64,000 nucleotides of DNA, from positions 129,276-193,275 of the forward strand of contig PYJD01000040.1 in assembly GCA_003635315.1 (NCBI GenBank), in the 5' to 3' direction. Numbering within the stretch: the stretch's first letter is position 1; each line of letters opens with the position of its first letter. The stretch comes from Candidatus Poribacteria bacterium. Its GTDB lineage: Bacteria; Poribacteria; WGA-4E; WGA-3G. The position numbers and the translations under genes are program-made. This document shows, in pieces, positions 40,163-50,372 of this stretch. The notes beneath the pieces were generated by a model that made no database searches, was not told where the DNA came from, and was given only the letters and a program-made list of their open reading frames with translations.

Positions 40163-41143
40163 ATGCCTGCAAACTTACCTCCAACCTACTATAAACTCAA
40201 ACATCAGCATGAATCAGCCAAAACAGATGAGGAACGGTTAGACCTTCTTGAGGAAATGTTGCGGATCGTACCTAAACATAAGGGTACAGAGAAGGTAGTC
40301 TCTGATCTTCGTAAACGCATAGCTGTAATAAAAAAAGGTCCATCAGGTAAAGGTGCAAAGGGTTCTGGTAAGAAAGGATTTAGTGAGCACATTCCTAAAC
40401 AGGGGGCAGGTCAGATAGTATTACTCGGCCCACCAAATAGCGGTAAATCTTCAATTCTATCTAACTTCACAAAAGCAAAAGCAGAAGTCTCCCCAACTCC
40501 TTATACCACAACTACTCCTGGAGTAGGGATGCTTCCATATGAGAATATCCAATTCCAATTAATAGATACCCCCTCTATAATGCCTGATTTTATCTCACCC
40601 GCGGTGTTAACCTTAGTTCGCAATGCAGACCTATGTTTGGGGGTGGTGAGTTTAGCAAATGATAATATATTAGATGAACTGGATATGTTGCTTTCTGTAA
40701 TAAATGAACAAAGAGGCAACAATGGTGAAGAAGATGTAGAGGATCCTACAAATAACGAAATACCTATTGTGATTGCAAACCAAGTAGACACAATAGATGC
40801 GCATGATAGATTAGAGATTCTCACTGAATTTTACGGAGATGAACTTGAGATCATACCTCTATCCACAGAAACAGGTGAAGGTAAAGAAAAATTATTACAA
40901 TACCTTTATGAAACTTTAGAAATCGTTCGTGTTTACCCAAAAGCTCCTGGAAAACCGATCGAACGAGACGACCCAATTATCCTTACCAACGGTTCAACTG
41001 TTCTTGATGCTGCGATGGGATTACATAAAGATTTTGCTGAGTTCAAATTCGCCAGAATATGGGGACCAGAATGGCACGATGGTCAACCTGTCAGTCGGAA
41101 TGATGTAATTCATGATGGAGATGTGGTTGAATTTCACATGTAA
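40163..41143 (+). CDS. DRG/Obg-like GTPase with C-terminal TGS domain (start chosen at ATG 40163)
   Basis: LLGPPNSGKSSI (G1), QLIDTPSIM (G3), NQVD (G4); C-terminal TGS WGPEWHDGQPVSRNDVIHDGDVVEFHM; AGGAG upstream. Confidence 0.87.
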   Translation: MPANLPPTYYKLKHQHESAKTDEERLDLLEEMLRIVPKHKGTEKVVSDLRKRIAVIKKGPSGKGAKGSGKKGFSEHIPKQGAGQIVLLGPPNSGKSSILSNFTKAKAEVSPTPYTTTTPGVGMLPYENIQFQLIDTPSIMPDFISPAVLTLVRNADLCLGVVSLANDNILDELDMLLSVINEQRGNNGEEDVEDPTNNEIPIVIANQVDTIDAHDRLEILTEFYGDELEIIPLSTETGEGKEKLLQYLYETLEIVRVYPKAPGKPIERDDPIILTNGSTVLDAAMGLHKDFAEFKFARIWGPEWHDGQPVSRNDVIHDGDVVEFHM

Positions 41144-41193
41144 TGGCTTACTAACAAAGTCATTAATATGTATGACCTTTCAACTGGATTATA

Positions 41194-42783
41194 ATGATGA
41201 ATAATAAGATGAGATCATTTAAATATCTATTCTTCTCTTTATCTATCCATTTCATCATACTTATGTTATGGGTACAGTTCATACATGAGGATTCTACAGA
41301 TAATCCATTTGAAGACACATACATCGTTGATATATACACAATTCCTCGACCGATAATTGTGAAACCACCTGAACCAGTTAGATCCCCACCACCTGCTAAA
41401 CTCCCCTCTTCTGACGACAATATATCAGATAAAACACCTTCTGTGCCCAAACCTTCAGTCAATGTTAATGCCGATTGGCAAACTCTCAATGATCCGGTTA
41501 TCACAAGCACAGGAGTTCCTCGAAAAGATAAGTTAAAGAGCTTACAAGACCACAAAATCACTAATTCAGATAATCATTCTCAATCCAATAATTCCACCCT
41601 ACCAAATCAACCTAAGATCCAATTTACAGTTAGAACTATAGATCACGGACAATTTTCACATCTAACCCAGGTAACGATGTCGGATGAAAACATCCAAGGA
41701 GATACACAAAATATCGGTTTAGATTCAAACAGGAATCTAAATGACATATCACCAACAGTGGGCACCCCTATAGTTCACTACGGAAGTCGACGCGGTGATG
41801 CACTTCGAGCAACTGGTATGGGGAATTCTTGGGGTGGTGGTAGCAATACAGGAACTGATAAAAGTGGTGGTTTATATATTAAAATGATGAAGGAAATCGG
41901 TCATGATCTGGTAACAGCGACCACCACTGATAAGGTTGATATAGTTTTTGTTATTGATGAGACAGCAAGTATGGTTGACAATATACGTGGTATTCGTGCA
42001 TATTTTGAGTTTATTTTTGATTCTTTTCAAAGAAATGGACAGGATGTATCGGTTGGATTAGTTACGTTTACTGATAAAACTAAGATATATGGACAAACCA
42101 ATGACATCGGAACATTCAAAAACTGGCTTTTTAAGATTAATGTAGACCATGGTGGAGATATATCAGAATCAGGTTTAGATGCTCTCATGACAGCAATAAA
42201 AGACATCGAATTACGAAATGACGCACAACGCTACTTTATACTTGCAAGCGACGCTGCATTTCACGATGCAGATTACGATGGTAGATCTTCATATAGTTTA
42301 GATGAAGTTATTAATACTCTCCAAAGAGAACAGATTCGTGTTGAAGTGATCGGACTGGATTATCTACCAATTAAACAGATTGCCTTGGCAACGGGTGGAA
42401 AATGGAGAGGAATTCCTGGAAGAGGTTATCTTGAATATGTTCCACCATTGACCCTCACAGAAAAGATGCTATCTAAATTGGGAACATTGGCTATTGATGG
42501 TTATACCTTAGGTGATAAAATCACTGTATATGTTAATAATCCACCACGACCCAAACGGATGAAATTAACTTGGAAGATACTTAATCCTTTAGGCGAAAGA
42601 TGTTTCGGACCAATTACAGAGAGCACAGAAATTCCTGAAAACGATATTGATAAGATAGAGTTTGCCCCAGTCTTGAATAGTCAAGAGTTTCAAACTATCC
42701 CGGGTATTTATACTGTCATATATCGACTTGAGAATGATCAAGGACATAAGAGTATTCTCAGAAGAACACTTACCTACCAATAG
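41194..42783 (+). CDS. Membrane-anchored vWA-domain protein
   Basis: N-terminal TM and proline-rich segment; VDIVFVIDETASMVDNIRG MIDAS-type motif; ILASDAAFHDAD. Confidence 0.82.
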   Translation: MMNNKMRSFKYLFFSLSIHFIILMLWVQFIHEDSTDNPFEDTYIVDIYTIPRPIIVKPPEPVRSPPPAKLPSSDDNISDKTPSVPKPSVNVNADWQTLNDPVITSTGVPRKDKLKSLQDHKITNSDNHSQSNNSTLPNQPKIQFTVRTIDHGQFSHLTQVTMSDENIQGDTQNIGLDSNRNLNDISPTVGTPIVHYGSRRGDALRATGMGNSWGGGSNTGTDKSGGLYIKMMKEIGHDLVTATTTDKVDIVFVIDETASMVDNIRGIRAYFEFIFDSFQRNGQDVSVGLVTFTDKTKIYGQTNDIGTFKNWLFKINVDHGGDISESGLDALMTAIKDIELRNDAQRYFILASDAAFHDADYDGRSSYSLDEVINTLQREQIRVEVIGLDYLPIKQIALATGGKWRGIPGRGYLEYVPPLTLTEKMLSKLGTLAIDGYTLGDKITVYVNNPPRPKRMKLTWKILNPLGERCFGPITESTEIPENDIDKIEFAPVLNSQEFQTIPGIYTVIYRLENDQGHKSILRRTLTYQ

Positions 42784-42811
42784 AAAACCTACTATTTCCA
42801 TAAAACCAATT

Positions 42812-43987
42812 ATGAAGACAGAAATATTCAATCAGAGTCGTTCCCATTTTAAGGATATTGTAGCGATTCGTCGGGATATACATCAGCATCCTGAAATCAG
42901 ATTCGATGTTCAACGAACAGCGGATATCGCTGCTAACGCCCTTAATAATCTCGGTATTAGTGTAAAAACGGGTATTGGAAGAACCGGTGTTATAGGTGAT
43001 CTTGATGTCCCAAGTGCATCTAAGCGGATCGGTTTACGCGCAGATATGGACGCACTTCCTATACAGGAACAAACAGATGTTCCATTTAAATCAAAGATTG
43101 ATGGTAAGGCACACCTATGTGGGCACGATGCACATACTGCGATGCTCATTGGCACAGCGAGAATATTATCTCATTTCAAAAACGAGCTAAAGAATAACGT
43201 AAGATTCATCTTTCAGCCTTGCGAAGAAGCGTTTCCTGGAGGCGCGGAAGCAATGATTGAAGATGGTGTCTTAGATGGTGTTGATGAAATATATGGTTTC
43301 CATGTGTTTCCACTCTACCCAGTAGGTCAATATGCCACCTGCAATGGACCAATGCTCGCACAATCTGATACCTTTGAAATTACGATTACGGGTAGAGGAG
43401 GACATGCAGCGTTTCCACATCTGACCGTTGATCCAATTATTCTCGGCACACAGTTTGTAAATGCAGCACAATCAATTGTATCAAGAAACACGAACCCGTT
43501 AGATTCTGCAGTAGTTAGCATTACAGAGTTTCATGCAGGGGACACCAAAAATGTCATTCCTCCCAAGGTGGTAATTGGTGGAACTGTACGTACCCTTGAC
43601 AAAGATGTCCAACTCTCAATAAAGACTAAGATTGAGAATATACTTAGTGGCATCGTTAATGCCAACGATGCCACATATTCTTTTACCTACCAAGAAGGTT
43701 GTCCTGTGACCTACAACCACGAACCTTGTGTAGATACAGCAGTTAAGATTGGTGAGTTGTTGGTAGGTGAAGAAAATGTAAATTACCCTATCTTACCAAT
43801 ACTCGGAGGTGAAGATTTTGCATGTTATTCACAAGAAATACCCGCATGTTTTATCATGGTTGGAGCTGGAAACGAGGAGAAAGGGATTATAAATATGTGT
43901 CATCATCCACAGTTTGACATTGATGAAGACTGTATGATTTACGGAATGGCATTAGCATCTGGAATTGCTTTGATAGGTAATAATTGA
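42812..43987 (+). CDS. M20-family amidohydrolase (IAA-amino acid/hippurate hydrolase-like); start chosen at ATG 42812
   Basis: VAIRRDIHQHPEIRFDVQRTADI, LRADMDALPIQEQTDVPF, HLCGHDAHTAMLIGTA, GGEDFACY. Confidence 0.93.
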   Translation: MKTEIFNQSRSHFKDIVAIRRDIHQHPEIRFDVQRTADIAANALNNLGISVKTGIGRTGVIGDLDVPSASKRIGLRADMDALPIQEQTDVPFKSKIDGKAHLCGHDAHTAMLIGTARILSHFKNELKNNVRFIFQPCEEAFPGGAEAMIEDGVLDGVDEIYGFHVFPLYPVGQYATCNGPMLAQSDTFEITITGRGGHAAFPHLTVDPIILGTQFVNAAQSIVSRNTNPLDSAVVSITEFHAGDTKNVIPPKVVIGGTVRTLDKDVQLSIKTKIENILSGIVNANDATYSFTYQEGCPVTYNHEPCVDTAVKIGELLVGEENVNYPILPILGGEDFACYSQEIPACFIMVGAGNEEKGIINMCHHPQFDIDEDCMIYGMALASGIALIGNN

Positions 43988-44003
43988 AGTAAGGACTGAA
44001 TAA

Positions 44004-46307
44004 ATGAAATATATTGTAAATAGGTTTCGTAAAGATCTATCTGTTTTAACTATTGCCTTTTTAATCCTTGCAGGAATTAGTATAAATAAAACCGTATTCC
44101 CCCAAAATCCATCCAACATAGATCAAACGGCAAGAATTAAGGCTCTCAATGCTATACAGGATGCTAACAATCTATACTATGACCGTAGTTATAAAGAAGC
44201 AATAAATGCATATAAGAAGTTACTTAAAACAGATTTAACCCAAACCCAAAAAGACTCAATGCGACTTATGCTTGGTCAGAGTCACGCTAAACTTGGAGAA
44301 GATGCAGACGCACGTAGTATTTTCATGGAATTGATCAATGAGAATCCTAATGGGTCTTATGCTACACAAGCTGTCCATCAATTAACCTCCCTTTTTAGTC
44401 AACGTTACCAATATAACGAAGCACTTCTTCAATGCCAACAGATCCTAAAACAACACCCTAATACTTCTGCTGGTTCAATTGCTGCCTACCTGTCTGCTTA
44501 CTATTTTTATGTTGAAGGTAAGATAGATAAAGCAATGGAAGGGTATAAGTTCTTTTTAGACACATATCCCGAATCTATATATCGATCATCTGCAGTGAGT
44601 AATCTTGTAAGATTATATACAGAAAATGAGCGTTTTGATGAAGCTGAAAAACTGATTAAGAAACGTATAGAACTGAATCCTACAGATACGACCCTTATTG
44701 AGGAATTAGCATCAATATACCGACAGCAAGAATTCCATCAGAAAGCATTAGATCTATATATTAGTATCCTTGATAAGAATCCTACCAACACAACTATACG
44801 ACGAAAACTGGGAACGCTATACCTTGAACTTGGAGATAAGAAACAGGCAATTATTGAGTGGGAGAAGATTGTAGCAGGGCAATTTGATAAAGATCAACAG
44901 ATGGGATCAATTTTCCTCGCCAACAAACTGTATGATGAAGCAATTGATGCATATCGGAAAGCAATTGCTTCAAATAGGAGCTATGGTTATCTTTATACAC
45001 AGTTGGCTTCAGCCTATAAAATTCAGACTAAAATAGATGAGGCTGCAGACATCTATATTGACGGTTTAAAAAATGTTGGTACAAGTGTAAGTAGTCGGGA
45101 AACAATATGGAGGGCTATGGTTGACATATATGTTGGAGAAAGACAAAAACCTTTACAGAATAAGCTAATTGCCAAACTTCAAGCTGCATATAATAAAAAT
45201 CCAAACAATATAATTTCCGCACTTACTTTAGGAGAACTCCTATTCTATGCGGAACAATTAGAGGCTTCATTGGAGATATTTGTAAAATTGTATCCTATAT
45301 ATTCTACTTCCATAGATTCAACTATTATCAGATTCGCAACAATCTTAGAACGTAATCATAACCCTTATGCAATTGAATTTTACAAAACACTACTAAAGCA
45401 TTCTCGGGATATGAGACAGATTACAAGCTCCAGGCTGAAACTCGCGAAACTATACCAGAAAGAAAAGCTGTGGAACGAAGCTGCAGATCTATTACAGAAA
45501 CTTCAGAAGAATAACTCATTTACAATAGACAGTCAGATACTATTGTCCTATATCCAATTACACGGACAAAATAATCCGAAAGCTGCCCAAAAGACAGTAT
45601 TGCCATTATTAAAACAGCAGTTAGAAGCCGAAAAATTTGTTGAAATACAACTCATCTTAAGCGAATGTTACATTTTACAAAAACAATACGAACTTGCAAG
45701 ACAGGTATTGATCCCAATTGCTAATAATATCAGTAAATCAAAAGCACATGCACGAAAGCTAATTGCTGATTCGTACTTTTTTGGAAATAATTATGATACA
45801 GCAATCAAGGAATACAAAAAATTAGTTCAGATCTCAAGGTATGATCATCTCACCAATGATGCACTGGATAAAATAGTATTGATTCAAGATAACAAGGATT
45901 TTCTCACCCTTCCATTAACAGAATATGCTAACACACTCCAACTCTACTTATCTGGAAACATAGATGCAGCTATCACACAATGTGAGGATACAATTACACT
46001 ACATCCCAAGTCATTAATTGTTGATGATCTGTGGATGTTACTTGGCACAATACATCGTTCACAAAAATCCTATGGTGATGCATTACATTCATATCGACAA
46101 GTCGTATCACAGAAGACTTCATTAGCAGTCGAAGCATTAGCTGAAATAGCGAGTATTTACGAAGAAAGAGAAGACCTTACAAATGCTGCTGAAACATATA
46201 CCACCCTTCTTACAACCTATCCAGACAACAGCATAATTCCACACGTTCGGCAACAGTTGGATACGCTAACAAAGCGGATTAATAATCAAGAATCTGGCAC
46301 GCCATAA
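44004..46307 (+). CDS. Exported multi-TPR protein
   Basis: N-terminal hydrophobic signal; many TPR motifs (YDRSYKEAINAYKKLLKTD, HQKALDLYISILDKNP, GDALHSYRQVV). Confidence 0.9.
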   Translation: MKYIVNRFRKDLSVLTIAFLILAGISINKTVFPQNPSNIDQTARIKALNAIQDANNLYYDRSYKEAINAYKKLLKTDLTQTQKDSMRLMLGQSHAKLGEDADARSIFMELINENPNGSYATQAVHQLTSLFSQRYQYNEALLQCQQILKQHPNTSAGSIAAYLSAYYFYVEGKIDKAMEGYKFFLDTYPESIYRSSAVSNLVRLYTENERFDEAEKLIKKRIELNPTDTTLIEELASIYRQQEFHQKALDLYISILDKNPTNTTIRRKLGTLYLELGDKKQAIIEWEKIVAGQFDKDQQMGSIFLANKLYDEAIDAYRKAIASNRSYGYLYTQLASAYKIQTKIDEAADIYIDGLKNVGTSVSSRETIWRAMVDIYVGERQKPLQNKLIAKLQAAYNKNPNNIISALTLGELLFYAEQLEASLEIFVKLYPIYSTSIDSTIIRFATILERNHNPYAIEFYKTLLKHSRDMRQITSSRLKLAKLYQKEKLWNEAADLLQKLQKNNSFTIDSQILLSYIQLHGQNNPKAAQKTVLPLLKQQLEAEKFVEIQLILSECYILQKQYELARQVLIPIANNISKSKAHARKLIADSYFFGNNYDTAIKEYKKLVQISRYDHLTNDALDKIVLIQDNKDFLTLPLTEYANTLQLYLSGNIDAAITQCEDTITLHPKSLIVDDLWMLLGTIHRSQKSYGDALHSYRQVVSQKTSLAVEALAEIASIYEEREDLTNAAETYTTLLTTYPDNSIIPHVRQQLDTLTKRINNQESGTP

Positions 46308-46324
46308 TTCATAGACTAACAAAT

Positions 46325-47992
46325 ATGTGGAAGAAATCATTTATTCTTCACAGTCTAATTTACGCTGTTTTATCTTCTTTCATCCCACCTATACTTGCAC
46401 AAGAATCTAACGTTATTTATACTGACCATACAGATGCTGCAGGTATAAATTTTATGCATCTTAACGGTATGTCCGATCAGAAATATCTCCCTGAAACAAT
46501 GGGTTCAGGTTGCTTATTCTTCGATTTTGATAATGATGGATTTCTTGATATCTATCTTGTTAATAGTGGGACTACATGTACGAATATTAATAGATCCCGA
46601 ACCGAATTAAATGAAATAAACAAACTGTATCGCAATAACAGAAATGGTACATTTTCTGACATCACACATAAAGTTGGAATGGGTAGCAATGACGGATTTG
46701 GTATGGGATGTATTTCCGCAGATTATGACAATGATGGAGACCAAGATCTTTACCTAACCAACTTTGGTAGGAATCAACTCTACCGAAATAATGGCGATAG
46801 TACGTTTACAGATGTAACGAAGATGGCAGGTGTAGCAAATGCACAATGGAGTGTGAGTGCCTCTTTTGGAGATTATAATCTTGACGGTTTTATTGATTTA
46901 TATGTAGCAAATTATCTTGATTATAATGTTGAGACGGCACATTCATGTACCCTTGAAGGAGTACATATCTACTGTGGACCACATGAATATCCTGGAGCAC
47001 CTGACACTCTCTATCGGAATAATGGAGATGGTACATTCACTGATGTAACTGCACGTTCGGGGGTGATGAATTCTGGTAAAGGGTTAGGGGTATTATTTAC
47101 CGATTACAACAACGATGGATATCCTGATATCTTTGTAACAAACGATGCAGTTGAGGACTACTTATATCGCAATAACCGAGATGGAACGTTTACAAATGTT
47201 GCTGTTGAAGCAGGTATAGCGTATAACTCGGAGGGGCGTGCAACAGCAAGTATGGGAATTGCACATGGTGATTACGATAACGATGGTGTTATGGACTTAT
47301 TTGTAACGAACTTTTCTTTAGAAGTCAATAGTTTATTTCATAATGATGGTGATGGTTACTATACAATGACCACCTTTGAAGTAGGGCTTGCTGAACCCAG
47401 TTTTTCAAGACTTGGATTCGGTACTCAGTTTTTAGATGTTGATAACAATGGCACTTTGGATCTATTGGTAGCAAATGGACATGTATGGGATAACGTCAAA
47501 CAGATCACACCCACCCTATCATACAAACAGACATGCCAACTGTTTCTTAACAACGAAAAAGCGAACTATCGTGATATAACAAACTCAGCAGGTACATTCT
47601 TTAAGCGTCCTGTAGTTGCAAGAGGGACATCCTGCGGGGATTATGATAACGATGGGGATATAGATGTCCTGATTTCCTGTTCCGGTGGAATACCAGTCCT
47701 TCTTCGAAATGACACAATAACAAAGAATAGATGGTTGAAGATTCAATTAACAGGAACGACAGGCAACAAAGATGCAATTGGAACAAAGGTGTATTTAACA
47801 ACTAATAAGACAACATATTTAAGGGAAGTTACATCAGGTGGTAGTTATGCATCTGGTAATGACTATACTCTTCACTTTGGTCTTGGTGCTACTGAAACTG
47901 TAAGTTCAATTAATATACATTGGTTAGGTGGAAACGTACAACATCTTGAAAATGTGTCTACTGAACAAATCCTAAGAATAAATGAAAATTAA
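46325..47992 (+). CDS. CRTAC1-like FG-GAP protein with ASPIC/UnbV domain
   Basis: Repeats DYDNDGDQDLYLTNFGRNQLYRNNGDSTFTDVT; C-terminal LHFGLGATETVSSINIHWLGG. Confidence 0.92.
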   Translation: MWKKSFILHSLIYAVLSSFIPPILAQESNVIYTDHTDAAGINFMHLNGMSDQKYLPETMGSGCLFFDFDNDGFLDIYLVNSGTTCTNINRSRTELNEINKLYRNNRNGTFSDITHKVGMGSNDGFGMGCISADYDNDGDQDLYLTNFGRNQLYRNNGDSTFTDVTKMAGVANAQWSVSASFGDYNLDGFIDLYVANYLDYNVETAHSCTLEGVHIYCGPHEYPGAPDTLYRNNGDGTFTDVTARSGVMNSGKGLGVLFTDYNNDGYPDIFVTNDAVEDYLYRNNRDGTFTNVAVEAGIAYNSEGRATASMGIAHGDYDNDGVMDLFVTNFSLEVNSLFHNDGDGYYTMTTFEVGLAEPSFSRLGFGTQFLDVDNNGTLDLLVANGHVWDNVKQITPTLSYKQTCQLFLNNEKANYRDITNSAGTFFKRPVVARGTSCGDYDNDGDIDVLISCSGGIPVLLRNDTITKNRWLKIQLTGTTGNKDAIGTKVYLTTNKTTYLREVTSGGSYASGNDYTLHFGLGATETVSSINIHWLGGNVQHLENVSTEQILRINEN

Positions 47993-48014
47993 TAAGACGA
48001 ATTTTTAGTCCAAT

Positions 48015-48040
48015 ATTCAAAATGAAATGACATTTTGAAT
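48015..48040. terminator. AT-rich intergenic hairpin after the CRTAC1-like gene
   Basis: ATTCAAAATG-aaatga-CATTTTGAAT perfect 10-bp stem, no clear T-tract. Confidence 0.4.
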
Positions 48041-48052
48041 TATGGCATTAAT

Positions 48053-48080
48053 ACACCCTTTCCATTGATAATCGCTTCAT
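48053..48080 (+). promoter_or_regulatory. Candidate ECF-type promoter (paralog of 50307-50335)
   Basis: ACACCCTTTCC-11 nt-CTTCAT aligned with the GCAACCTTTCC...CGTCAT upstream of the sigma-WD40 gene. Confidence 0.4.
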
Positions 48081-48118
48081 CTATTATTGTATACTTAAAA
48101 TTATCATGGTGAAATTTG

Positions 48119-48181
48119 ATGGATTAAGACGACGTTGAATTGATTCATAAGATTATAACAGGTGATGAATCTGCCTTTAAG
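48119..48181 (+). pseudogene. Remnant of an ECF sigma N-terminus upstream of the WD40 gene
   Basis: ATG GAT TAA GAC GAC GTT GAA TTG ATT CAT AAG ATT ATA ACA GGT GAT GAA TCT GCC TTT AAG = MD*DDVELIHKIITGDESAFK, aligning with MEIDDIQLIQQILAGDGSAFG of the 50373 gene. Confidence 0.8.
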
Positions 48182-48192
48182 GAGAATACTAT

Positions 48193-50202
48193 ATGGAAAA
48201 ACAAAAACACTCAATCCCTGTACCAGTAGGTTCATTTGAAGGTGATGAAACAACTTGGGCACTTCCCAATGGTGCGATTGCCAGATTAGGAATAGGTAAT
48301 AGCGTCACAATGACATTATCCCCAGATGGTACGCTTCTCGCCATTGGAAGTTATCTCGGCATGTGGTTGTATGATGTTACTAAACGTACACCCCTATCAC
48401 TTTGGGAAGCAGGAACACAAATTTCGACTGTCGCCTTTTCTGCCTGTGGAGAATGGATAGCAACAAGCAGCTGGGGCGGTCCCATCAAAATCTGGGATGT
48501 GGAAAGCCGTAATTGCTTAACAGAATTGCCGCGAGATGAAAGTGGAGACAATTCCGAACTTGTCTTTTCACCCAATCGAGAATGGTTTGCTGTAGGAGGA
48601 ACAAATAGGAGTTCTAATCCAGAGAAGAAACTATATTGTAGTGTTGAAGTTTGGCGGCTTCCAGAGAATCTACACTCTAATCGTCTTAAGCGAGAATTAT
48701 TGTATGTGGGGACCAATCCGCTTGCTTTTTCACCAGATGGCAGTTTATTCGCTTTTGCTTCACCCGATGGAGCACCTGAACCGTTTAATACAAACGGATA
48801 TCCTGTAATTGATGGAAGATGGTTGTTAGATGCAAGCCAAGTCGTAGTCTATGAATTAGCAACAGGAAAACATCTTACCACTCTTGATGGGGGTGAAGTT
48901 GTTAGTTCTATCTCCTTTTCACCGTGCGGGAAGTTTATGGCTGTATGTAACCATAACGGTATTACCAAGGTATGGAAAGTCCCAGCACAACCCTCAGCAT
49001 TACTGCAACCTTGGCACCTGCATAAGGATTATCAGGAAGTGGACGACAACGGTAGACACGATATCAGTTACGCACCAGAAAACCGACTCTTATCCACTGT
49101 TTACGCGTACAAAGATGGTACACTTTCAGTGCATGATTTAGATAACAATGAAATACTTTATCAACACACCAAAGAAACTGGACCCTATAACCCTGACTAT
49201 TCCCATGGAACCCGTCTGGCATTCGAGAGTGAAAACGATGTGCATATTTGGATTGAGGGCGAAGACCAACTAATCTCTTTGGGGCATATTGCTGGATTTT
49301 TTGTAGGTCCTCTGCAGTTTTCTTTAGATGGAAAGGCGTTAATCACAACAGACAGGAATGATGGTATTCTCAGTTGGGATATTACACATCCCAATGACCG
49401 ACCTCACATTTTTAAACCCCTCGGCATAAAACCAAATTCAGATAGATGGGGAGAACGTTATTTTTCTGTGGAGGCATCGTCTGAAGGAAGACACTTTGTC
49501 ACCTCCGGTGATGGAAGCAGTGTATGCCTTTGGGAATTGGGAGCAGATAAACCGATCGCATCGTTTTCTATACAAGCTGAAGTGTCTGACGCGGTTTTCT
49601 CCTCTACTGCCAATTTACTCGTCTGCATAGACGAGAATGGTAAGGTCTATATCTGGGATATCGCAACAGGTGAAATCTACGACACCTATACGACAGAAAA
49701 AACACATACTTCACCCTACATCACATTTAGTCCAGATGGCACAAATCTTATCAGTCATTCTGGTCAAATCTATGATGTTGTTCAACGTAAACCTCTGGAC
49801 TTGTATTCAACTGAGGATGGAATACAATTCTTGGCGTTTTCCCCGAATCCCTCCCAAATCTGGTGTGATTGTCCAGGATGGGATAATCTGACAATAGATT
49901 TACGGGATATCCTTCGGGATGAAGAAGTGTTGGAAATTCCTAAACCGGAGTGGTGGGAACCAAAATATATTGAAACGTTTTCATTATCTAATTGTGGACA
50001 ATATGTCGCTTGCAGCCCTGATACCTGCACACGTGATGGGTATATATGTGTTTGGGACATTCGCAAAGGAGATGAACCTATTGTTACGTTTGAGTTGACA
50101 GAAGGGGTATCTTCTCTTGCCTTTTCTCCAGATAGGACACTTTTAGCAAGTGCTGGTACAAGCGGTGCAATCCTGCTTTGGGATCTAACGCCTTATCTGT
50201 GA
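48193..50202 (+). CDS. WD40-repeat protein (paralog of the WD40 part of the 50373 gene)
   Basis: N-terminus MEKQKHSIPVPVGSFEGDETTWALPNGAIARLG matches an internal segment of the neighbour; WD40 units (VSSLAFSPDRTLLASAGTSGAILLWDL). Confidence 0.9.
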   Translation: MEKQKHSIPVPVGSFEGDETTWALPNGAIARLGIGNSVTMTLSPDGTLLAIGSYLGMWLYDVTKRTPLSLWEAGTQISTVAFSACGEWIATSSWGGPIKIWDVESRNCLTELPRDESGDNSELVFSPNREWFAVGGTNRSSNPEKKLYCSVEVWRLPENLHSNRLKRELLYVGTNPLAFSPDGSLFAFASPDGAPEPFNTNGYPVIDGRWLLDASQVVVYELATGKHLTTLDGGEVVSSISFSPCGKFMAVCNHNGITKVWKVPAQPSALLQPWHLHKDYQEVDDNGRHDISYAPENRLLSTVYAYKDGTLSVHDLDNNEILYQHTKETGPYNPDYSHGTRLAFESENDVHIWIEGEDQLISLGHIAGFFVGPLQFSLDGKALITTDRNDGILSWDITHPNDRPHIFKPLGIKPNSDRWGERYFSVEASSEGRHFVTSGDGSSVCLWELGADKPIASFSIQAEVSDAVFSSTANLLVCIDENGKVYIWDIATGEIYDTYTTEKTHTSPYITFSPDGTNLISHSGQIYDVVQRKPLDLYSTEDGIQFLAFSPNPSQIWCDCPGWDNLTIDLRDILRDEEVLEIPKPEWWEPKYIETFSLSNCGQYVACSPDTCTRDGYICVWDIRKGDEPIVTFELTEGVSSLAFSPDRTLLASAGTSGAILLWDLTPYL

Positions 50203-50306
50203 TTGTTTTATTTAATTGTCAATCTTTCTGTGTAGACACATGCACTTCTTAACAACCGAATTATAGATTTTACAACATATTGATTTTTTCAATTTATGAC
50301 AACCAT

Positions 50307-50335
50307 GCAACCTTTCCACTTCAAAATCGCGTCAT
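50307..50335 (+). promoter_or_regulatory. Candidate ECF-type (autoregulatory) promoter
   Basis: GCAACCTTTCC-12 nt-CGTCAT, like generic ECF AAC / CGTC promoter elements. Confidence 0.5.
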
Positions 50336-50372
50336 TAAACAATTGTAAGCACATGTTTTATGAGGCAGACTA

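Noticed and set aside
48351-50066. Minus-strand ORFs over the WD40 gene
   Set aside because: Shadow ORFs caused by WD40 codon periodicity.
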